Below, piece after piece: positions 25,157 to 34,062 of a stretch of 64,000 nt of DNA; position 1 is the first letter of the stretch; every line of letters begins with the position of its first letter. The translations under genes were made by a program, and so were the position numbers. Where the stretch lies: the NCBI GenBank assembly GCA_900107365.1, contig FNPS01000001.1, forward strand, positions 124,001 to 188,000, given 5' to 3'. Source of the DNA: Flavobacterium aquidurense. Its GTDB lineage: Bacteria; Bacteroidota; Bacteroidia; Flavobacteriales; Flavobacteriaceae. The notes beneath the pieces are model-generated. The model was not told the DNA's origin. It made no database searches and was given only the letters and a program-made list of their open reading frames with translations.

Positions 25157-26170
25157 TTATCTCGGTATCTCAACCGTTTCAAGAATTTGCCTGATGATTT
25201 CAGAGCTTGTAATACCTTCCATTTCACGTTCAGGAGTTACAATGACACGGTGTTGTAAAACCGGAATTGCCGCTTCTTTAACATCTTCCGGAGTTACAAA
25301 GTCGCGACCACGAATGGCTGCAAAACCTTTGGATGCATTTAAAATTGCGATTGAGGCACGAGGTGAAGCCCCTAAGTACAAAAAGGCATTTTCTCTTGTA
25401 TTAACCACGATTCTGGCGATATATTCCAAAAGATTTTGCTCGACTCTAATTTGTTTTACTAAACCTTGATACTGTTTTATTTCTTCAGCAGAAAGTATCG
25501 TTTTAATCGCTTCCAATTTTCCGTGATTCTGCAATAAATGTTCTCTCTGAATTATTAGAATTTCTTCGTCTAATTTTGGATAATCGATAGTAATTTTGAA
25601 TAAAAAACGGTCTAATTGCGCTTCAGGTAAACGATACGTTCCTTCCTGTTCAATTGGATTTTGTGTGGCAATAACCAAAAACGGAGTTTCCAATTGAAAT
25701 GCCGAACCATCAATTGTAATCTGGCGTTCTTCCATAACTTCAAAAAGCGCAGCCTGCGTTTTGGCAGGAGCACGGTTGATCTCATCTATCAAAATTAGAT
25801 TAGAGAAAATTGGTCCTTTTTTGAATTCAAATTCAGAGCTTTTTAAATTGAAAATGGAAGTTCCCAATATATCTGACGGCATCAAATCTGGTGTAAACTG
25901 AATTCGGCTAAAGCCAATATTTAAGGTTTTTGATAATAGTTTGGCCGTAATAGTTTTGGCAACGCCCGGAACACCTTCCAATAAAACATGTCCGTTTGAT
26001 AAAAAAGCAACCAAAAGCTGATCGATCATTTTTTGCTGCCCTACAATCACCGTTTCCAATTCTGTTTTAATTGCATTTACATGCTCCAAAAGCGGTGCTA
26101 AATTTATTCTGGTTTCAAAATTCACATTTTCATTTGTGATTTCGGTTTCTGGGGTGTTGATATCGTCCAT
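25157..26170 (-). CDS. MoxR-family AAA+ ATPase
   Basis: A 337-residue AAA+ ATPase. Walker A is GVPGVAKT, Walker B is LILIDEINR, sensor 1 is VIATQNP and the arginine finger lies in LPEAQLDRF. The C-terminal lid includes LYLGASPRASIA. MoxR ATPases act as chaperones with DUF58/von Willebrand A partners. The neighbours on both sides (DUF58, DUF4350, DUF4129, SpoIIM) are the usual set in Bacteroidota. Family call very secure; the client is unknown. Confidence 0.95.
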   Translation of the reverse strand: MDDINTPETEITNENVNFETRINLAPLLEHVNAIKTELETVIVGQQKMIDQLLVAFLSNGHVLLEGVPGVAKTITAKLLSKTLNIGFSRIQFTPDLMPSDILGTSIFNLKSSEFEFKKGPIFSNLILIDEINRAPAKTQAALFEVMEERQITIDGSAFQLETPFLVIATQNPIEQEGTYRLPEAQLDRFLFKITIDYPKLDEEILIIQREHLLQNHGKLEAIKTILSAEEIKQYQGLVKQIRVEQNLLEYIARIVVNTRENAFLYLGASPRASIAILNASKGFAAIRGRDFVTPEDVKEAAIPVLQHRVIVTPEREMEGITSSEIIRQILETVEIPR

Positions 26171-26306
26171 GATTTACTATGTTTTCTTTTGTTGAGTTTT
26201 AGTTATTTTTCTGTGCCGCTCCCGATAGCTATCGGGATAAAGGATTAAATAATTATTTTTTACTTTAATCTGTGAAAATCATTAAATCTGTGGCAAATAT
26301 TTTTTT

Positions 26307-27512
26307 CTAATGTAAAATTTTCTCGATTGCGTTATTAATTCTGATTAAATCTTCTTCGAGACTTCCGTGATAACTATTTCGATGCTCGTTAATCAGAAAA
26401 ACCAATTCCTGAATATCTGCAATATCTTTTCCTGTTTTATGATGTAGCTTTTGAATAAAAACATCATCCAATTTTGTTGTGTCAATAAGATATTCATTTC
26501 TGATTTTCTCGAGAAAATAAATGATTTTTTTATCTATCAGATTCTCATGATCGCCTTCCTGATAATATAAATTACCGATCGTTTTGGTAAACTCAACGGT
26601 TAAATTAGGCAAAGGTTTTACTATCGGGACAATTCTTTGTTTTCGTTTGGCATTAAAAATAATAAAAATTAAAATTCCGATTAAGCTCAAATACCAGGCC
26701 CATTTTAATGCCGGCTGACTGTGAATGTAACGCAAAGGAGAATGAGATATCGATTTATCGTTTTGCAATTTGGTATACCAAAAAACATCGCCTTTTGGTA
26801 TGTATGACAATACGTTTTCAGCATATTGAAAATGGTCTTTTTTTAATAAATGAAAGTTCGTAAAAGCGGCTGGCTGCGTGTGAAGATAAAAATTACCCTG
26901 TTTGTAAGGGATCTTTATAAAATTGATGTGTTTCTCTTTTTTCTGATTGCTTTGATATCCTAAAACGGTTGTGTTTGCAGTATCAATTTTAGAAAAATAA
27001 TCTTCTACAGCTTGTTGGAAAACATATTTTTTAGAACTTACGTTCTTATTTGCCATCCAGATTGTATTGTTTTTTGGCTCGTGAAATTCATATTTTGTAT
27101 CAATTTTGAGGCTATCCATTAAGGCTTCAGGAAATGTTCGCATGCTTAAAAAAGCATTATTTCCGTGTGAAACAAAATAAAAAAGTTCTTTAACCGACTG
27201 TTCGTCAATATTCTCAACATCGGCAATACTTAAAAAAGTACCTTCGATTTTGTAATTCTCTACCAAAGTATCGGCATCGTATTTAGAATCCAAAAATTCA
27301 TATGGCGTTACATCGGCTATCCTTTCAATTTTATGATTTTTTAAAAGAGGTTTAATTTCGTTGTTCAAAATATACAATCCGTAGGGAATTTTGTCGTGCA
27401 CAGAAAATGTAGGACGCCAGTCGATTGGTTTTTTCTGATCGCGGTCTGAAATTAGAATTAAGGCTAAAACAAAAACCAGAATAGCGATATAAATTTTGAT
27501 CGATTTATTCAT
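26307..27512 (-). CDS. DUF4350 domain membrane protein
   Basis: A 401-residue protein with a membrane segment at 7-23 and another at about 272-288. The outer domain starts WRPTFSVHDKIPYGLYIL, the usual DUF4350 opening, and continues FLSIADVENID and AFLSMRTFPEAL, reminiscent of a glutamine-amidotransferase-like fold without catalytic residues. It overlaps the preceding DUF4129 gene by 8 bases (27505-27512), so translation is coupled. The downstream spacer to MoxR holds a CCCGATAGCTATCGGG palindrome at 26221-26236. Role unknown beyond the MoxR cluster. Confidence 0.8.
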   Translation of the reverse strand: MNKSIKIYIAILVFVLALILISDRDQKKPIDWRPTFSVHDKIPYGLYILNNEIKPLLKNHKIERIADVTPYEFLDSKYDADTLVENYKIEGTFLSIADVENIDEQSVKELFYFVSHGNNAFLSMRTFPEALMDSLKIDTKYEFHEPKNNTIWMANKNVSSKKYVFQQAVEDYFSKIDTANTTVLGYQSNQKKEKHINFIKIPYKQGNFYLHTQPAAFTNFHLLKKDHFQYAENVLSYIPKGDVFWYTKLQNDKSISHSPLRYIHSQPALKWAWYLSLIGILIFIIFNAKRKQRIVPIVKPLPNLTVEFTKTIGNLYYQEGDHENLIDKKIIYFLEKIRNEYLIDTTKLDDVFIQKLHHKTGKDIADIQELVFLINEHRNSYHGSLEEDLIRINNAIEKILH

Positions 27513-28278
27513 TGCTAAAAGTTTTTATAGATTTCTTAAAGCGGTTTTCAGCTTTTGTAAAAGTTGTTTCGTCAATTTCAAATTCACCATACCAAATATA
27601 ATTATACAAGTAGGAGAGATAGGTAAAATCTTCTCTGTAAACGGGACTTTTTAGTTCGTATAAATAATCAGAATTGGTTTTTTCGATATCCCATTCGATG
27701 TAATTATTTTGTGCCATTACTTTTAATAACCAAAGATAATAGTACCTAATGGCAAGTCTTTTTTCTCCGTTTTGAATACTTTCCTGTATTAATTTTTTAA
27801 AATCAAGTAAATGAATATTCTTTTCGATATCAGAATACTGAACGGTTCTTTTATTAGCATTTTTTCCAAAAATCCATTGCCCTTCTTTATTGATTAAAGC
27901 TTTTACGATTAAATAAATAACTACAATAATGACCAAAACTGCCAACACTCTCAATATAATAACGGTAACAGTGATAGACGTTTTTGCATCACTGAAAGAG
28001 AAAATCTTCCTCAAAAAATTGGCAATCCACTCTTTAATATTATCCCAAATACTTCTTTCGGGCGCTTTTGGTTCATAATTAAACTCTGGATCCGTATATT
28101 TTTTTTTGAAGTTTTTAGGGAATGTTTTGGCTTCAATTGTATCTGAATCAATCTGAATGTCTTTTTCAGTGTATTTTATAGTAGCCACTTTTGGAAGTTC
28201 GGCTTCCGCCAAAGTATCCTGAGCATGTGAGATACTAAAGCAAAAAAAGAACGATAAAATAAGAAAGATGTTCTTCAT
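27505..28278 (-). CDS. DUF4129 domain membrane protein
   Basis: A 257-residue protein: signal peptide (residues 1-19), a periplasmic stretch, one membrane segment at about 105-128, and a cytoplasmic C-terminal DUF4129 region (RLAIRYYYLWLLKVMAQ, IEWDIEKTNSDYLYEL, WYGEFEIDE). In many genomes this domain is linked to MoxR clusters and to transglutaminase-like proteins. It follows SpoIIM by 12 bases and overlaps DUF4350 by 8. Function unknown. Confidence 0.85.
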   Translation of the reverse strand: MKNIFLILSFFFCFSISHAQDTLAEAELPKVATIKYTEKDIQIDSDTIEAKTFPKNFKKKYTDPEFNYEPKAPERSIWDNIKEWIANFLRKIFSFSDAKTSITVTVIILRVLAVLVIIVVIYLIVKALINKEGQWIFGKNANKRTVQYSDIEKNIHLLDFKKLIQESIQNGEKRLAIRYYYLWLLKVMAQNNYIEWDIEKTNSDYLYELKSPVYREDFTYLSYLYNYIWYGEFEIDETTFTKAENRFKKSIKTFSNE

Positions 28279-28290
28279 TATTGGATTCGG

Positions 28291-29271
28291 TTAAGTCAAT
28301 TTGGCTGATAATTGTTGTACTTTTTTGTGCACTATAAAAGGATAAACTAAATAATAATAGGAGATTAAACTCAAGGTTGCTAGTATTATAAGAATGCTTA
28401 ACCAAATAGGCATGTCGATAGAATATCGTGTAATAAAACCTTCCAGAAAACCGGCCATAAACGTAAACGGAAGCGTGCTTAGGTAGATTTTGAAACTGTT
28501 TTTAAATCCGATTTTAAAAGAATTTAATCTTGAAAAAGTCTTTGGAAAAAGTATTGAAGCTCCAAAAATAAATCCCGCTGCCGACTCAATTACAATAGCG
28601 AAAATTTCCATAGAACCATGAATCCAGATACCGCGAACACTCTTCCAGAAAACACCATGTTCAAAGAAAAAATACTGAAAAGAACCCAGCATAATACAGT
28701 TTTGCAGTAAATAATAAAAAGTACCAAGTCCGCCAAAAATGCCATAGAAATAGCAGGCAGCACCCACTTGAATATTGTTAACCGTAATGCCAATAAAAGT
28801 TCCCCAATTGGCTGAAGATCCGTAAACTGCCATTGGGTTTCCTTTTTTAATGTTTTCTAAAGTCATATTCACATAATCATCGCCCATAATTAATCGGGCA
28901 AAATCAGGATCATAGCGGGCAGAAATAGCGCCAATCGCAACGAAAGCAAAAAAGAAGACAAAAGCGTACACCAAGTATCTTCTATATTCGTAAACAAGTA
29001 ACGGAACTTCGGTCACAAAGAATTCTGCAATTCGATTTTTTTCAGTTCGTTTCGTTTTATAAATTTTTTGATAAATCTGAGAAGCAAGATGATTTAAGTA
29101 AATAACCGTTTTACTTTTAGGATAATAAGTTTGCGCATACGCAAGGTCATTCATCATTTGAATGTACAAATTTGCTAACTCATCAGGATTTTTTTTAGCT
29201 TTACCAAAAATAGCGAGCTCAAACTCCAGCCATTTTTCTTTATTTTGTTTTATGAAGGCAACTTCTCTCAT
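28291..29271 (-). CDS. SpoIIM-family (stage II sporulation M-like) membrane protein
   Basis: A 326-residue integral membrane protein with about five to six membrane segments (for example 100-118, 165-200, 220-245, 285-312). The SpoIIM-family motif GIWIHGSMEIFAIVIESAAG is present. The name comes from Bacillus; nothing here implies sporulation. It is the first gene of the MoxR operon. Its start codon is only 20 bases from that of the divergent RDD gene, so each promoter must lie partly in the other gene. Confidence 0.88.
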   Translation of the reverse strand: MREVAFIKQNKEKWLEFELAIFGKAKKNPDELANLYIQMMNDLAYAQTYYPKSKTVIYLNHLASQIYQKIYKTKRTEKNRIAEFFVTEVPLLVYEYRRYLVYAFVFFFAFVAIGAISARYDPDFARLIMGDDYVNMTLENIKKGNPMAVYGSSANWGTFIGITVNNIQVGAACYFYGIFGGLGTFYYLLQNCIMLGSFQYFFFEHGVFWKSVRGIWIHGSMEIFAIVIESAAGFIFGASILFPKTFSRLNSFKIGFKNSFKIYLSTLPFTFMAGFLEGFITRYSIDMPIWLSILIILATLSLISYYYLVYPFIVHKKVQQLSAKLT

Positions 29272-29291
29272 TACAGGCTAAAATATAAAAT

Positions 29292-30035
29292 ATGTCAGAA
29301 TTATCTATTAACACAACACAAAATGTTAAAATAAATTTTATCGCTGCCTCTGTTGGCGAGCGATTGGGCTCTTATTTTATTGATTTGATCATCAAATTAT
29401 CTTATTTATTGGTTGTTGGATTGGTGCTTTTTTATTTTTTTCATATTGAAAGAGTATTCGATTCATTAGATAGCTGGTCGATTAGAGCCGTGGTTTTTAT
29501 TATCAGTTTCCCGATTTTGGTGTATACGATCACTTTAGAAAGTGTTTTTGAAGGACAAACTTTTGGTAAAAAACTATTTAAGATAAAAGTGGTTAAAATT
29601 GATGGTTACCAGGCCGGTTTTGGAGATTATTTTATTCGTTGGTTTTTTAGATTGGTTGATTTTTCAATTATGGGCGGAGCAGTTGCTTTAGTGTCGATAG
29701 TTACAAGTAAAAAGTCGCAGCGATTAGGCGATATGGCAGCGGGAACAGCTGTTATTACTTTAAAAAACAGAATTAATATAAGCCATACGATCCTCGAAGA
29801 AATAGGAACTTCATATGTGCCAACTTATCCTTTGGTCATTAAATTATCTGATAATGATATGCGAATCATTAAAGAAACATTTCAGAAAGCAGTTAGGAAA
29901 AACGATCATGAAATCATTTATAAGCTGGTTGCCAAAATTGAAAGCGTTACCGGAATTAAAAATCAATCTGGCGATAATAGCGACTTTATTCGGGTAGTCT
30001 TGAAAGACTATAATTATTATACTCAGAATATGTAA
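29292..30035 (+). CDS. RDD-family membrane protein
   Basis: A 247-residue protein. The RDD domain covers about residues 15-150: RLGSYFIDLIIKL (Arg and Asp typical of the name), three membrane segments, the conserved GQTFGKKLFKIKVV, and QRLGDMAAGT. The C-terminal 90 residues are soluble. RDD proteins often accompany SpoIIM/MoxR clusters and have been linked to transport in some bacteria. It is divergent from spoIIM. An 8-bp-period array begins at its stop codon. Confidence 0.88.
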   Translation: MSELSINTTQNVKINFIAASVGERLGSYFIDLIIKLSYLLVVGLVLFYFFHIERVFDSLDSWSIRAVVFIISFPILVYTITLESVFEGQTFGKKLFKIKVVKIDGYQAGFGDYFIRWFFRLVDFSIMGGAVALVSIVTSKKSQRLGDMAAGTAVITLKNRINISHTILEEIGTSYVPTYPLVIKLSDNDMRIIKETFQKAVRKNDHEIIYKLVAKIESVTGIKNQSGDNSDFIRVVLKDYNYYTQNM

Positions 30036-30080
30036 CTCTGAGGGGCTAAGATTCTGAGGAACTAAGGTTCTAAGGTTTTT
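30033..30080. repeat. 8-bp-period array starting at the RDD stop codon
   Basis: Six octamers beginning at the TAA: TAACTCTG, AGGGGCTA, AGATTCTG, AGGAACTA, AGGTTCTA, AGGTTTTT. It belongs to the same AGGnnCTn family as the arrays at 21060, 31233 and 48455 but follows a gene instead of preceding one. Confidence 0.7.
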
Positions 30081-30122
30081 TGCTTTTATTTTGTGGTTTT
30101 TTTTCTTTTGAAAATGAGTGCC

Positions 30123-30220
30123 CTAGCCCTGATGGGAGGGAAAATCCTTTTGTGCCGGTCCCGATAGCTATCGGGAGGCACAAAAGATTGGAAGGAACAG
30201 CAGGAACCGGCTCCTGAAAA
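30123..30220 (+). ncRNA. Structured RNA-like element, Flavo-1-like (copy 1)
   Basis: TAGCCCTGATGGGAG, then ATCCTTTT, a long inner hairpin (TTTTGTGCC at 30148-30156 with GGCACAAAA at 30177-30185, capped by TCCCGATAGCTATCGGGA), AAAAGAT, and CAGCAGGAA. CCTG at 30128-30131 can pair with CAGG at 30200-30203. The second copy at 63271-63347 keeps the frame while pairs change. The shape resembles the Flavo-1 RNA motif of Flavobacteria as I recall it; not checked. The 283-base gap 30036-30318 otherwise holds the octamer array. Confidence 0.5.
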
Positions 30221-30318
30221 ATCTTATTCTTATTTGTAATCTATAATGGTTTTTGTAAGATGATTTCTTAACTTTGTGTATAACATAAATTTTTCAAATT
30301 TAATTTAATCTAAATGCC

Positions 30319-31167
30319 ATGAAAATACAGAAAGTTATTGCTCTATTGTTAATGTTGTTTGTGTCCGTTTTTGGTTTCGCTCAAGGCGGAAAAAAACTGG
30401 ATAAAATTATTAAAAGAGATTATACTATTATAGAAGGAACAATCTCAAAAATATCTGACCAATCGGTTGAATATTCTTTACCGGGAGAAACGATTCAAAT
30501 TTCATTGGATGTTTCCCAAATTGCCAGAATAGATTTTGCGAGTGGTCGTTCGCAGACTTTTGATGTTTCGGCAGGAAGCACTTATATACCATCGGCTCCA
30601 GGCCCAATTAGTGTTGCAGAAATGAAACCAAACACAATTGCTGTGCTCCCAGTTCCTTATGTAAATTCGGATAATATGCAAAGTTCTGAAGATATGTCTA
30701 AATTCGCCCAAAATGACATGTATAACAAATTGCTGGATAAATCGGCAAACATTTTTCCGCTAACGGTTCAGGATCTTAGAACGACAAATAGTTTATTGCA
30801 TCAAGCTGGAATTGATCACCATAATATCGACGAAACGCCAATTGCCGATCTCGAAAAAATTCTGGGAGTTGATAATATCATTGCGGCAAAAATTTCATAC
30901 ACAATGTCAACAAGTTCAACCGCATCGACTTACGGAAGCGGAAGTACAACATGGAGCAATAACGATAAAAAGGTAAAATCGAACGATTATTCGACTACAA
31001 CGGCTAATACACAAATGTATTATTACTACAATGTATATTTTGATATGTACAAAAGTACTACCAAAATTTACTCGCAAACCCGTAAACCTTTCCTTAATTT
31101 GAAAGACAGCTGGATCGATTCGATTACGTATTTATTGAAAAGAAGCCCGATTTATACTAAGAAATAG
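30319..31167 (+). CDS. Exported protein of unknown function
   Basis: A 282-residue protein with a signal peptide ending at VFGFAQG. Residues ~30-75 (IKRDYTIIEGTISKISDQSV) look like a small beta domain. From about residue 110 (TIAVLPVPYV, then LGVDNIIAAKISYT) it resembles the alpha/beta fold shared by lipoprotein-type envelope factors such as the TolB N-terminus or GNA1162, but only loosely. A serine/threonine-rich stretch lies at 195-215. No enzyme motif is seen. A 7-bp-period array starts at the stop codon. Confidence 0.7.
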   Translation: MKIQKVIALLLMLFVSVFGFAQGGKKLDKIIKRDYTIIEGTISKISDQSVEYSLPGETIQISLDVSQIARIDFASGRSQTFDVSAGSTYIPSAPGPISVAEMKPNTIAVLPVPYVNSDNMQSSEDMSKFAQNDMYNKLLDKSANIFPLTVQDLRTTNSLLHQAGIDHHNIDETPIADLEKILGVDNIIAAKISYTMSTSSTASTYGSGSTTWSNNDKKVKSNDYSTTTANTQMYYYYNVYFDMYKSTTKIYSQTRKPFLNLKDSWIDSITYLLKRSPIYTKK

Positions 31168-31235
31168 ATTTAAGAATAAAGCGTAAAGAGAATAGAATAA
31201 AGAATAAAGAGGGAAGAAGCAAGAAGCAAGAAAAT
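31166..31235. repeat. 7-bp-period array (AGAnnnn), ten units
   Basis: Ten heptamers from the last two bases of the TAG stop codon: AGATTTA, AGAATAA, AGCGTAA, AGAGAAT, AGAATAA, AGAATAA, AGAGGGA, AGAAGCA, AGAAGCA, AGAAAAT. It runs straight into the octamer array at 31233. Confidence 0.8.
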
Positions 31236-31272
31236 AACCTTTGCACCTCTGCATCTTTGAACCTTTGAACCT
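31233..31272 (+). repeat. 8-bp-period array (nnGnACCT), five units, before a start codon
   Basis: AATAACCT, TTGCACCT, CTGCATCT, TTGAACCT, TTGAACCT, then seven A residues and the ATG at 31280. The AACCTTTG inside it (31260-31267) is one base off the -7 consensus, so the array may double as promoter. Confidence 0.75.
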
Positions 31273-31279
31273 AAAAAAA

Positions 31280-31882
31280 ATGTTTCACTTACTAGATATT
31301 ATCGGGACAATGGCTTTTGCCATGTCTGGGGCTTTAACGGCAATGCATAAAAAACTGGATCCGTTTGGGGTTTTTATTATTGCTTTTGTGACAGCTGTTG
31401 GTGGCGGAACGTTACGTGATGTTTTGATTGGCAGAACACCGGTGGGCTGGATGAAAGATTTGCAATATGTGTATGTGATTATTTTAGGTTTTTTTCTTGC
31501 GATCCTTTTTCGTAAAAAGTTTGAAAAGTTAAGAACGTCACTGTTTTTATTCGATACAATCGGACTGGGCGTTTTTACTTTAATTGGATTGGAAAAAGGT
31601 ATTTCAAAAGGATTACATCCTGTAATTTGCATCGCTTTAGGAACCATGACAGCTTGTTTTGGGGGTGTAATTCGGGATATTTTATGTACCGAAATTCCAA
31701 CCATTTTTAGAAGAGAAATCTACGCAACAATCTGCATTTTTGGTGGAATCGTGTTTTTTGCATTAAAAACCCTGAATTTAGATAATGATGTTTTGTATTT
31801 ACTGACTTCGCTTGTTATAATTACCGTACGTTTGCTGGCGGTAAAATTCAAATGGTACTTACCGGCATTCAGTCATAAATAA
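31280..31882 (+). CDS. TRIC/UPF0126 family membrane channel protein
   Basis: A 200-residue protein with seven predicted membrane segments and the internal duplication typical of this family: TMAFAMSGALTAMHKKLDPFGVFI and GGGTLRDVLIG in the first half, GGVIRDIL in the second. Prokaryotic members are trimeric cation (K+) channels related to eukaryotic TRIC. I chose ATG 31280; the upstream in-frame codons back to 31241 are made of the octamer repeat and should not be coding. Confidence 0.88.
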   Translation: MFHLLDIIGTMAFAMSGALTAMHKKLDPFGVFIIAFVTAVGGGTLRDVLIGRTPVGWMKDLQYVYVIILGFFLAILFRKKFEKLRTSLFLFDTIGLGVFTLIGLEKGISKGLHPVICIALGTMTACFGGVIRDILCTEIPTIFRREIYATICIFGGIVFFALKTLNLDNDVLYLLTSLVIITVRLLAVKFKWYLPAFSHK

Positions 31883-31913
31883 GATTTTATAAAATAATAA
31901 TTGAAGATTTTTA

Positions 31914-31972
31914 GCCACGAATTCACGAATTTTATTAACCAGGAAACAAATAAAAATTCGTGAATTCGTGGC
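31914..31972. repeat. Inverted repeat, second copy of the GCCACGAATTCACG family
   Basis: Arms 31914-31933 and 31953-31972 are perfect complements over 20 bases and identical to the arm at 23571. It lies between the TRIC-family gene and the polysaccharide locus. Confidence 0.9.
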
Positions 31973-32011
31973 TATTTTTCCACTTGAAGAAATAATTAAC
32001 TGGATTTGAAA

Positions 32012-32962
32012 ATGAGTGAATTCTCTATAAAAAAATACGATGAAAACGATTATGCCATCTGGAACGATTTTGTCGCTCTGGCCAAAAATGCTACGTTTTT
32101 GTTTCATCGTGATTTTATGGAATATCACAAGGATCGTTTTGAAGATTTTTCGCTTTTGGTTTTTGAAAATGAGAAACTAAAAGCAGTTTTGCCGGCCAAT
32201 ATTAAAGGGAAATCAGTCTATTCGCACCAAGGATTAACTTACGGAGGTTTACTTTTTACGTCTAAATTAAAGGCAGAAAAAGTCGAGTTACTCTTAGATG
32301 AAATTTTATCTTTTTTAAAGGAAAATTCAATAGAAGTTTTTCATTATAAACCCATTCCGAGTTTTTATTTTTCGAAGGGAAATCAGGAAATTGATTTCTT
32401 TTTACATCAAAGAGGTGCCTTTCCCGAACGAAAAGAAATGAATTTGGCAGTAAATCTGCAATTGCCTTTGCATATTTCTAAAAGTAAAATGAAGCATTTT
32501 AGAAGAATAGAAAATCTTGATTTGGATATTATAGAAGAAAAGGATTTTCAGCCTTTTTGGGAAACGATTCTGGAGCCAAGATTATTGGAGAAGTTCAACG
32601 CAAAACCGGTTCATACCAAAGAAGAAATAGCTTTATTAAAACACAAATTCCCTGAAAATATCAGGCAATATTCTGTTTATCAAAATGATGAAATCATTGC
32701 CGGAATAACTATTTTTGAGACTGAAAATGTGGTTAAATCACAATACGGCGCTACTTCAGAAAAAGGCGAACAAGTAAGAGCACTAGATTTTTTATTCATT
32801 AATTTGATGCATAAATACAAACGCAAAGGCAAAAAGTTTTTTGATATGGGAATTGTGAATGAGGAAAATGAAAAAGGGTATCATCCCGGTCTTTTGCAAC
32901 AAAAAGAGGAATTAGGCTGTGCTGTTTACAATCAGGATTTTTATAAAATCAGCATTAAATGA
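32012..32962 (+). CDS. FemAB/GNAT-like acyltransferase of the polysaccharide locus
   Basis: A 316-residue soluble protein of the double-GNAT type: [12 protein letters not shown] is like the FemAB-family segment, and the second half has [18 protein letters not shown] and [20 protein letters not shown], a typical acyl-CoA-fold core. It is the first gene of the run with the sugar aminotransferase, overlapping it by 4 bases (32959-32962), so it may acylate the amino sugar that enzyme makes. ATG 32012 is preferred over TTG 32006. A TGGATTTG box (32001-32008) lies immediately upstream. Confidence 0.7.
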   Translation: MSEFSIKKYDENDYAIWNDFVALAKNATFLFHRDFMEYHKDRFEDFSLLVFENEKLKAVLPANIKGKSVYSHQGLTYGGLLFTSKLKAEKVELLLDEILSFLKENSIEVFHYKPIPSFYFSKGNQEIDFFLHQRGAFPERKEMNLAVNLQLPLHISKSKMKHFRRIENLDLDIIEEKDFQPFWETILEPRLLEKFNAKPVHTKEEIALLKHKFPENIRQYSVYQNDEIIAGITIFETENVVKSQYGATSEKGEQVRALDFLFINLMHKYKRKGKKFFDMGIVNEENEKGYHPGLLQQKEELGCAVYNQDFYKISIK

Positions 32963-34059
32963 TATCATTTCTGGATCTTAAAAAAATAAACGAACCGTAT
33001 GAAACTGCTTTTCAGGAAAAACTGAAATTGGTTTTAGAAAACGGCTGGTATATTTTAGGAAAAGAATTGGAAACTTTTGAAAAGGCTTTTGCTGAATATA
33101 ATCAAACGAAATATTGCATTGGAGTTGGGAATGGATTTGATGCTCTGGTATTGATTTTTAAAGGTTATATTCAATTAGGAAAACTCAAAAAAGGCGATGA
33201 AGTTATAGTTCCCGCAAATACTTATATTGCCAGTATATTGGCCATTTTACAAGCCGATTTAATTCCCGTTTTGGTCGAGCCAAAAGTAGAAACCTACAAC
33301 ATCAATCCCGATTTGATTCAGGAGAAAATCACACCAAAAACAAAAGCCATTTTAGCTGTTCATTTGTACGGACAATTAACTGAAATGGATCAAATAAATG
33401 AGATTGCTGATAAAAATAATCTTTTAATAGTAGAAGACTGCGCACAATCTCACGGTGCTACAATTAATCTAAAATCTAAAATCTACAATCTAAAATCCGT
33501 TTCTGCTTATAGCTTTTACCCGGGGAAAAATCTGGGTTGTCTGGGCGACGGTGGAGCGATTACGACAAACGATTTAGAGTTAGCGAAAGTACTTTTTGCG
33601 CTACGTAATTATGGTTCTGAACAAAAGTATTACAATGAATATGTAGGTGTAAATTCCAGATTAGACGAACTTCAGGCCTCTTTTTTAAATTTGAAACTAC
33701 CGAATTTAAATGCTGATAATAATAAACGTCGAGCTATTGCAAAACGTTATTTGTCTGAAATTAAAAATGATAAAATAATATTGCCATTTTGGGATTTATC
33801 GAATAATCATGTTTTTCATTTGTTCGTAATCAGAACTGAAAATAGAAAAGCTTTACAGGAATATTTAATGCAGAATAATATTCAGACTGTAATTCATTAT
33901 CCAATTCCGCCACACAAACAAAAAGCTTTTTTAGAATGGAATAATTTGTCATTTCCAATCACGGAGAAAATTCATAACGAAGTTTTGAGTTTACCATTGA
34001 GTCCGGTTTTAACGGAAAGTGAAGTTGATTTTATTATTGAAATTGTAAATCAATACTAA
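32959..34059 (+). CDS. DegT/DnrJ/EryC1-family sugar aminotransferase, FdtB-like
   Basis: A 366-residue PLP enzyme that aminates a nucleotide keto-sugar. Family landmarks: [44 protein letters not shown] and the PLP lysine in [16 protein letters not shown]. With the FdtA-like isomerase at 38744 it suggests dTDP-3-amino-3,6-dideoxyhexose synthesis. Oddly, codons for the loop between GAT and SVSAY consist of a 7-bp-period array (33465-33499), the same repeat found between other genes, without breaking the frame. It is coupled to the gene before it and 3 bases from the next. Confidence 0.88.
   Translation: MISFLDLKKINEPYETAFQEKLKLVLENGWYILGKELETFEKAFAEYNQTKYCIGVGNGFDALVLIFKGYIQLGKLKKGDEVIVPANTYIASILAILQADLIPVLVEPKVETYNINPDLIQEKITPKTKAILAVHLYGQLTEMDQINEIADKNNLLIVEDCAQSHGATINLKSKIYNLKSVSAYSFYPGKNLGCLGDGGAITTNDLELAKVLFALRNYGSEQKYYNEYVGVNSRLDELQASFLNLKLPNLNADNNKRRAIAKRYLSEIKNDKIILPFWDLSNNHVFHLFVIRTENRKALQEYLMQNNIQTVIHYPIPPHKQKAFLEWNNLSFPITEKIHNEVLSLPLSPVLTESEVDFIIEIVNQY
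33465..33499 (+). repeat. 7-bp-period array inside the aminotransferase coding sequence
   Basis: TAATCTA, AAATCTA, AAATCTA, CAATCTA, AAATCCG: five heptamers of the type seen at 18653-18694. Read in frame they give a loop resembling [10 protein letters not shown], just before the PLP-lysine segment. Confidence 0.8.
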
Positions 34060-34062
34060 TTC

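Noticed and set aside
28291..29271. Evidence for sporulation
   Set aside because: SpoIIM-family proteins are widespread in non-sporing bacteria with MoxR clusters.
31241..31279. Upstream start for the TRIC-family protein
   Set aside because: These codons consist of the 8-bp repeat array; ATG 31280 gives the standard family start.
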